Source: an uncultured Porphyromonadaceae bacterium (lineage in GTDB: Bacteria > Bacteroidota > Bacteroidia > Bacteroidales > Muribaculaceae). Taken from it: 18,974 nt of DNA. The stretch is from NCBI GenBank assembly GCA_900548875.1, contig URMA01000058.1:1-18974 (forward strand), read 5' to 3'. The notes under the pieces were generated by a model that ran no database searches, was not told the DNA's origin, and worked only from the letters and a program-made list of their open reading frames with translations. Of this stretch, positions 14,156-18,974 are shown in pieces. The position numbers and the translations under genes are program-made. How positions within the stretch are numbered: position 1 is the first letter of the stretch; each line of letters begins with the position of its first letter.

Positions 14156-15587
14156 ACTACTCCTGCTTTTAACCTTTGTGCTGACTACCCTGTTGCCGGC
14201 AGCGGCACAGCGCACCGTTTCCATCTGCATGGTGGGCGACATCATGCCGGGTACGACCTACCCCGACTCCACCACTCTTGCCTTTCTGAGCCGAACGCCG
14301 GAGAAACTGTTTGAAAAGGCAAGCCACATTTTCAAGGGAGCCGACCTGACTATCGGGAATTTTGAATCCTCGCTGGTCGACATCGGCGATGCCACGCCCC
14401 GAAAAAAGGCCGTGGGCAACAACTATATTTTCCGTACACCTACGAAATACGCAGGCATCATGAAAAAAGCAGGTATCGATGTGCTTACTTTAGCCAACAA
14501 CCACCTGTTTGATTTCGGCTCCGAGGGCCTGAAATCCACCCTCGCCTCGCTGGACAAGGCAGGCATCCGCTATGCCGGCATCAACAAAACGCACACGGTG
14601 ACAACGGTCGTGCGCAACAACCTTACCATCAGCATCTGTGCCTTCGGTCACAGTTCGATGAGTCCGTCGATTTTCGACTTGAACGCCGCTGAAAAGCTGA
14701 TACACTCGCTGAAACAGAAATCGGACATTGTCGTGGTATCCTTCCACGGCGGTGCAGAAGGGGCGCACCACGAACACATCCCGTTTCGCGAAGAAATGTT
14801 CCACGGCGAACGACGCGGCGACGTTCATGCCTTTGCCCGCCGCTGTGTCGATGCCGGAGCCGACCTCGTTTTCGGACATGGCCCGCACATACTGAGAGGC
14901 ATGGAACTCTACAAGGGACGGCTGATTGCCTACAGCCTCGGCAATTTCTGCACACCCTACCGCTTCAGTCTTGACGGGACGAGCAAATTTGCGCCGATAC
15001 TGAAAGCGGAACTGGGCAGCGACGGAACTTTCCGCATCGGGCACCTCTATAATTTCATACAGGAATACGGAAAAGGACCGCAGCCCGACCCGGAAAACAG
15101 GAGTTCAAAGCGCATGGCCTACCTGTCGACGTTCGACTTTCCGCTGTCAAACCTGCATATTGCCGACGACGGATGGGTTACCATCGGCAATGCCCAGCCC
15201 GTACATCTGCTGCTCAAAGAAGCGAAAGCGCAATTAGGCTGCAAATACCGCCACGGACACAGCGGAAACGGATATTTTGACTGCTCGGGCTTTACAAAAT
15301 ACGTATATGCACAGATAGGCTACTACCTGAACCCGTCATCGAAAGTGCAGTTCACGCAAGGACGGCCCGTGAAACGGAACGAACTCCGGGCCGGCGACCT
15401 TGTTTTCTTCGGCGGCAGCAAGGCCATCAACACCGTCGGACATGTCGGAATCGTAGTCGACGTTTCGAGGGACGGCAAATCGTTTCGCTTTATCCATGCC
15501 AGCAGCCGCGGAGTGGTCATCGACCGTTTTCCGGACATGGCATACTATGTGAAACGCTATATCGGAGCACGGCGGATTCTGCCTTAA
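14148..15587 (+). CDS. Secreted CapA-type metallophosphatase-fold / NlpC/P60 peptidase fusion
   Basis: The 479-residue product has a signal peptide (residues 1-20, ...LLPAAA). A PGA_cap/CapA domain spans about 24-305: VGDIMPG (D31), GNFESSL, TLANNHLFDFG (N118, H119), SFHGG (H200), and GHGPHILRGMELYKGRLIAYSLGNF. A linker follows, then an NlpC/P60 domain (about 355-478) with Cys379 in FDCSGFTKYVYAQIG, His432 in GHVGIVVD and His450 in FIHASS, a complete catalytic set. CapA-like proteins are linked to poly-gamma-glutamate; NlpC/P60 enzymes cut the gamma-D-Glu-to-diamino-acid bond of peptidoglycan. Both domains thus point to gamma-glutamyl substrates in the periplasm; the joint role is inference. 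Its start overlaps the lipoprotein stop (ATGAATAG). Confidence 0.9.
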   Translation: MNRLLLLLTFVLTTLLPAAAQRTVSICMVGDIMPGTTYPDSTTLAFLSRTPEKLFEKASHIFKGADLTIGNFESSLVDIGDATPRKKAVGNNYIFRTPTKYAGIMKKAGIDVLTLANNHLFDFGSEGLKSTLASLDKAGIRYAGINKTHTVTTVVRNNLTISICAFGHSSMSPSIFDLNAAEKLIHSLKQKSDIVVVSFHGGAEGAHHEHIPFREEMFHGERRGDVHAFARRCVDAGADLVFGHGPHILRGMELYKGRLIAYSLGNFCTPYRFSLDGTSKFAPILKAELGSDGTFRIGHLYNFIQEYGKGPQPDPENRSSKRMAYLSTFDFPLSNLHIADDGWVTIGNAQPVHLLLKEAKAQLGCKYRHGHSGNGYFDCSGFTKYVYAQIGYYLNPSSKVQFTQGRPVKRNELRAGDLVFFGGSKAINTVGHVGIVVDVSRDGKSFRFIHASSRGVVIDRFPDMAYYVKRYIGARRILP

Positions 15588-15637
15588 ACGGAGAAAATTG
15601 TTAATAAGTTTTGACGAAAAAACGGACACCATTAAGA

Positions 15638-15666
15638 GCAATTGAATACCTTTGTAGTTCAATTGC
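15638..15666 (+). promoter_or_regulatory. tdk promoter: -7 box inside a perfect 9-bp inverted repeat
   Basis: TACCTTTG (15647-15654) matches the -7 consensus exactly and lies in the 11-bp spacer of GCAATTGAA (15638-15646) and TTCAATTGC (15658-15666). No TTTG is present 19-21 bp upstream; the nearest is at 15610-15613, too far away. The symmetry over the promoter suggests an operator. Predicted start is near 15661, about 15 nt before the ATG at 15676. Confidence 0.55.
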
Positions 15667-15675
15667 AAAAAAACT

Positions 15676-16329
15676 ATGCTGGACGAAAACACTTTGAGAA
15701 GAGGAAAACTCTATTTCCGATACGGCACCATGGGGTCAGCTAAGACCGCCATGCTGCTGACTACAGCCTATAATTTCGAAGAAAGGGGAATGAATTTCCT
15801 CTGTATGAAACCGATTATCGACAACCGTGAAAAGGACAGCATCATCCGTTCACGCATAGGCATCGAACGAACCTGCCACTGGATTTATCCCGAATCCGAC
15901 ATGTACAAGATGCTGACCGACATTTTCAACAAGGAACAGAAACTGATGGAATGGATTCTCGTCGACGAGGCCCAGTTCCTCACCGCCGACCAGGTCGACC
16001 AACTGGCACGCATCGTTGATGACTTCGGCGTAAACGTGCTCTGCTACGGGCTGCGCACCGACTTCCAAAGCAAGATGTTTGAAGGTTCGCGACGACTTTT
16101 TGAAATTGCCGACACCATCGACGAAGTGAAGTCCACCTGCACCTGCGGACGAAAAACCATCATCAATGCCCGCATTGATGCCAACGGCAATGTAGTGACC
16201 GACGGCGACCAGGTGGAAATCGGAGGAAACGACAAATACATAGCCCTCTGCCGCCACTGCTGGTACAAGCGACGCCGCGAACAGGAACAGACTTCGGCCC
16301 TCGACTTCGGCGAAGACTTCAAAGGATAG
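15676..16329 (+). CDS. tdk: Thymidine kinase, type II (TK1-like)
   Basis: The 217-residue product follows the E. coli Tdk pattern closely. It has a P-loop YGTMGSAKTAMLL (17-24), NFEERGM, a Walker B with catalytic Glu98 in LVDEAQFLT, and the dTMP lasso region VLCYGLRTDFQSKMFEGSRRLFEIAD. A zinc site is formed by Cys155/Cys157 (TCTCGRK) and Cys192/Cys195 (CRHC), followed by a basic tail. It phosphorylates thymidine with ATP in the pyrimidine salvage pathway, in the cytosol. One oddity: the P-loop has Ala22 where G-x4-G-K-S/T normally has Gly. Monocistronic by position, with its own promoter overlapped by an inverted repeat; no classic terminator follows. Confidence 0.93.
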   Translation: MLDENTLRRGKLYFRYGTMGSAKTAMLLTTAYNFEERGMNFLCMKPIIDNREKDSIIRSRIGIERTCHWIYPESDMYKMLTDIFNKEQKLMEWILVDEAQFLTADQVDQLARIVDDFGVNVLCYGLRTDFQSKMFEGSRRLFEIADTIDEVKSTCTCGRKTIINARIDANGNVVTDGDQVEIGGNDKYIALCRHCWYKRRREQEQTSALDFGEDFKG

Positions 16330-16509
16330 ACACATCCACACATTGACAATAACATACCTTTCAGTCACTCCACGACAGCTCCCCTTTCTAATGCGGAAAT
16401 AGCTAACGCAGTGACTATCAATTTGTCGCATTTATGGCAGTAGGGACACATCCCCCGGTGTGTCCGAAATACTTTAATAATTCTGGAATTTTATGTTTTT
16501 TGCTTACTG
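16330..16509. other. Convergent intergenic region with a hairpin at 16444-16465
   Basis: This stretch separates tdk (+) from the DUF4249 gene (-). It holds a 7-bp perfect inverted repeat GGACACA / TGTGTCC (16444-16450 and 16459-16465) around a C/G-rich 8-nt loop, and a wider 7-bp pair AGTCACT / AGTGACT (16363-16369 and 16410-16416). Neither is followed directly by a T-run, though the T-rich sequence at 16491-16502 is near. They may contribute to termination of the converging transcripts; no open frame of note is seen. Confidence 0.35.
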
Positions 16510-17442
16510 CTACCTCAGCCGGATAATGTGGCGGTCGGGGACGAGAGTGCCGACGATGCCGGTGCCGCCGGTCACGTTCGAGGGGATGGAGAAACCTTCG
16601 GCGAAGGGGTCGGAATCGGTAATATCATAAACTTCCATGATTTTCAGATAGTTGAAGAAGTCGCGGGAAAGAGCCTGCAACTCGATGACCATATAGGGAT
16701 TCTCGCCGCTTCGCATTCTTGATTCAACGGTGAAGGTGTGTTCCCTGCCGTCGAAGAGCTGGTCGTCGAACACATTAGAGAAATATGCCGGTCGGTAGTG
16801 CGTGCCGACGGTGAGACGTTCGTCGCGGAAAATCATGTCGCTCGAAGTGAAGATGTCCGTCGCATAGAAAAAATTGATATCTGGACGGTAATCACTGATG
16901 TTGCGTACTTTCAGCCGATAATAGTTGGTTTGGTCGGGGATGTCGGAGATACGCAGTTGGCAGACAATGATAGTGTCCGACCCGCCTTCTTCGTTGATAT
17001 ATTCAGCCGGTGGAACAAATGGTGAAAAACGTTTTTCATACGACAGTATTTCTATTTTGGGTTGGCTCGGAGCCGTAATTTCGCAGGATGCGGGACGCAG
17101 ACCCTCTGCCGTTACATTCAGTCGGATATTGTCGTTGGGACGGCATCGGTAGTCGCCGATGTAGGATTTGGTCGAATCGTCATAGACAAGCGTTTGCGGT
17201 TGTCCGCCGTTGACGGAGAGTTCCACACAGGCGTTCGAAATCATTTCCTTTGAATAATATTCGGATATGGACGGGTGCAATGTTTTTGCCACTGATACGC
17301 TGACCGTTGTGTCGGGCGTAAACAGCGCGTTGACACTCATGTCGACGGGAGTGCCGTCTTGTTCGTAAGGGATAGACACCTCGCATGCCACGGGAAGCAG
17401 GGCAGTGAGGAGCAATGCGGTATGTTGAAGCAGTTTTTTCAT
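16510..17442 (-). CDS. DUF4249 family outer membrane lipoprotein, partner of a TonB-dependent receptor
   Basis: The 310-residue product has a lipoprotein signal peptide (MKKLLQHTALLLTALLPVAC, Cys20). The mature protein matches the DUF4249 layout. It starts with an Ig-like N-terminal part (VDMSVNALFTPDTTVSVSVAKTLHP..., ISNACVELSVNGG, YIGDYRCRPNDNIRLNVTAEG). A longer domain follows with NYYRLKVRN, DDQLFDGREHTFTV and LQALSRDFFNYLKIMEVYD. The C-terminus is the typical DPFAEGFSIPSNVTGGTGIVG. DUF4249 proteins are encoded directly after TonB-dependent receptors in Bacteroidota and are thought to be surface lipoproteins working with them; the ligand is unknown. It begins 4 bp after the receptor stop in the same direction. 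Confidence 0.88.
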   Translation of the reverse strand: MKKLLQHTALLLTALLPVACEVSIPYEQDGTPVDMSVNALFTPDTTVSVSVAKTLHPSISEYYSKEMISNACVELSVNGGQPQTLVYDDSTKSYIGDYRCRPNDNIRLNVTAEGLRPASCEITAPSQPKIEILSYEKRFSPFVPPAEYINEEGGSDTIIVCQLRISDIPDQTNYYRLKVRNISDYRPDINFFYATDIFTSSDMIFRDERLTVGTHYRPAYFSNVFDDQLFDGREHTFTVESRMRSGENPYMVIELQALSRDFFNYLKIMEVYDITDSDPFAEGFSIPSNVTGGTGIVGTLVPDRHIIRLR

Positions 17443-17446
17443 GCGT

Positions 17447-18974
17447 TTAGAATTTTAGAGAGTAACTGAACGAAGGTATAAACGGGAACAGACAGACGCC
17501 TTTCAGCACGGTCCGATTGTTGTCGTAGCCTAAGTAGGTATTGGTAATGTTCATCCGGTTGTAGACATTGTAAAGGGTAACATTGAAATCGCTTTCGCCC
17601 CATCCGTGGCTGACAAGATAGGACACGCTGATGTCGAGATGATGATTTGCCGGCAGCCGGAAGTTGTTGCGTTCGGTGGCGTAAGTGCGCCAGTTTGAGT
17701 ATCCGAGTATTTCGGCTTCACTGGAGCCTTCTTTCCATGGAAAAGCCGCATACTCTCCTGCATAAATAAAACTGCTCAATATTGAATAACCGATAGCATA
17801 ATATTCCGAAAGTGTACCTCCAGGAGCGAAGATGTCGGGGAGCGTACCCAGTCTTCCTGACTGGTAGCTCCACGAAGCTGACACTTTCCAGCCCATTTTA
17901 AATTGGTGGCTGATGAAAATGTTGAAATTATGACGACGGTCGTGCGGGGCATAATATTCATACCCGTTGTTGAGGACGTTTCCCGGGCGGTCGAACTTGT
18001 TCAGCGCTTTCGACCACGTGTAGCTAATCCAGCCGTCGGTGCGTTCCGACTGTTTCCGCAGCATGAGTTCCACTCCGTAGGAACGTCCGGCACCCACGGC
18101 CACCTGCTTCTCCCAGTCGCTTCCCCGCAGCAGATAGCTGGCACCGTCGCGGTATTCGATGATGTTGTCCATCGTCTTGTAGTAGCCTTCGGCGGAAAGC
18201 GAAAGGTCGCCGAGAAATTCGTAGTTGTAGCCCAGTGCCCATTGGTCGGACTTCATCATCGGGATGTTTTCCGTGACCGGCACCCACAGGTCGGATGCCA
18301 TGATGATGCTCGATGTCGACAGCCGGTGGATGCTTTGCGAGGTACGCGAATAGGATGCTTTCAGCGCCATGTCCTTTCGGGGAAGCCAGCGCACGGAAAG
18401 CCGCGGTTCGAGCAACTGATATATTTTCCCGACGGCTACGAGCGAGTAGCGGAGCCCGAGATTTGCCTTCCATTGGGGATGGAAAGTCCAGTCGTCCTCC
18501 GCATAGAGGGCTGCGGAGAGCGTCCGTTGCGTCGTGCCGTACTGGTTCTCTTTTATGTTCAGTGTCTCAACACCGTCTTTAATCCGATATTCTTCCTGAT
18601 AGGATTTCGCTATCGGGCCGAACTGCTGAGCTGTGAGTTTTGCCCCAGTGCGTACCACATGGCTGTTGCTGAAAAGCAACTTCAGATCGGATGAAAGCGA
18701 CAACTCGTCGATGGTAGATCTGTTTTCTTGCCATGACAGCGTGTGATAGGCGTTCTCGGGATCAATTATTTTGCAATTGTTGTCCCGGAAATATCTGGCT
18801 CCCGACCAATTTGAAGACTTTAGCCTGTATAAATAGCGGCTGTAGCCGAGGTTGGTGTTGACCTGCATATTTTTGTTCTTCTGGTGTGTCCAGAAAAGGT
18901 TGGAGGCTATGTTTCTCCAGTCGTTATCCGTTCGGCTGCCTGTGTAATGGATTTGTTTGTTTCCCATCGTTTCG
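17447..18974 (-). CDS. TonB-dependent outer membrane receptor, C-terminal barrel part (5' end outside window)
   Basis: The frame is open to the window edge with codons before the first internal Met (18967), so the gene starts beyond the window. The visible 508 or so residues are receptor-barrel sequence with repeated aromatic-rich strands (NLFWTHQKNKNMQVNTNLGY, HPQWKANLGLRYSLV, LSLSAEGYYKTMDNIIEYRDG, DGWISYTWSKALNKFD, RRHNFNIFISHQFKMGWKVS). They end ...SFSYSLKF with a terminal Phe, as is usual for outer membrane barrels. The plug and TonB box are not in view. Such receptors take up ligands using TonB energy; pairing with a DUF4249 lipoprotein 4 bp downstream is a known arrangement. Substrate unknown. 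Confidence 0.9.
   Translation of the reverse strand, partial: ETMGNKQIHYTGSRTDNDWRNIASNLFWTHQKNKNMQVNTNLGYSRYLYRLKSSNWSGARYFRDNNCKIIDPENAYHTLSWQENRSTIDELSLSSDLKLLFSNSHVVRTGAKLTAQQFGPIAKSYQEEYRIKDGVETLNIKENQYGTTQRTLSAALYAEDDWTFHPQWKANLGLRYSLVAVGKIYQLLEPRLSVRWLPRKDMALKASYSRTSQSIHRLSTSSIIMASDLWVPVTENIPMMKSDQWALGYNYEFLGDLSLSAEGYYKTMDNIIEYRDGASYLLRGSDWEKQVAVGAGRSYGVELMLRKQSERTDGWISYTWSKALNKFDRPGNVLNNGYEYYAPHDRRHNFNIFISHQFKMGWKVSASWSYQSGRLGTLPDIFAPGGTLSEYYAIGYSILSSFIYAGEYAAFPWKEGSSEAEILGYSNWRTYATERNNFRLPANHHLDISVSYLVSHGWGESDFNVTLYNVYNRMNITNTYLGYDNNRTVLKGVCLFPFIPSFSYSLKF

Noticed and set aside
17903..18694. Plus-strand open frame of 263 codons opposite the TonB-dependent receptor
   Set aside because: No domain, no leader signals, and the minus-strand frame is a clear receptor barrel.
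1..18974. CRISPR arrays, tRNA or rRNA genes, insertion sequences, integrases
   Set aside because: Looked for on both strands; no regularly spaced repeats with unique spacers, no cloverleaf or rRNA-like segments, and no transposase or recombinase motifs were seen.

Overview
The window looks like chromosomal DNA from a member of the Bacteroidales (Bacteroides/Phocaeicola/Prevotella-like; genus not resolvable by eye). The evidence is a TonB-dependent receptor paired with a DUF4249 lipoprotein, a Ser-type sulfatase, a BamA-like barrel without POTRA domains, A-rich rather than Shine-Dalgarno leaders, and repeated matches to the Bacteroidota promoter consensus (TTTG, 19-21 bp, TAnnTTTG).

Layout. 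1-1200: the first 25 codons of a lipoprotein gene (minus strand) behind a long leader, a C-terminal remnant of an AlbA_2/HATPase_c_4 regulator, and about 300 bp of debris. 1201-2689 (+): a secreted PDTQ-type metallophosphoesterase overlapped by a NimA-like flavin split-barrel gene. 2713-3252 (-): a GNAT acetyltransferase, divergent from 3326-4602 (+), an Lrp/AsnC regulator plus an inositol-monophosphatase-family enzyme, closed by a strong hairpin terminator. 4696-7722 (-): a probable three-gene envelope operon (small beta-barrel, POTRA-less Omp85-type barrel, acyltransferase 3). 7852-9408 (-): a sulfatase. 9444-11933 (-): an AT-rich restriction-modification cassette with a Dcm/M.EcoRII-like cytosine-5 methyltransferase followed by an EcoRII-like endonuclease, predicted to act on CCWGG. 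12132-13415 (-): O-acetylhomoserine sulfhydrylase with its own terminator. 13739-15587 (+): a small lipoprotein overlapped by a CapA-NlpC/P60 fusion. 15676-16329 (+): type II thymidine kinase. 16510-18974 (-): a DUF4249 lipoprotein and the 3' part of its TonB-dependent receptor.

How it fits together. Most of the window is core-like envelope and housekeeping DNA. Two places look accessory. One is the restriction-modification cassette, inserted between metY and the sulfatase with base composition unlike its neighbours. The other is the remnant region at 295-1081. The least ordinary items are the CapA-NlpC/P60 fusion in a translationally coupled pair, two promoters whose -7 box lies inside a perfect inverted repeat (13627-13657 and 15638-15666), four copies of a TTRCGGG motif around one of them, and the restriction-modification cassette. 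I did not find a clearly new multi-gene defence or mobile system.
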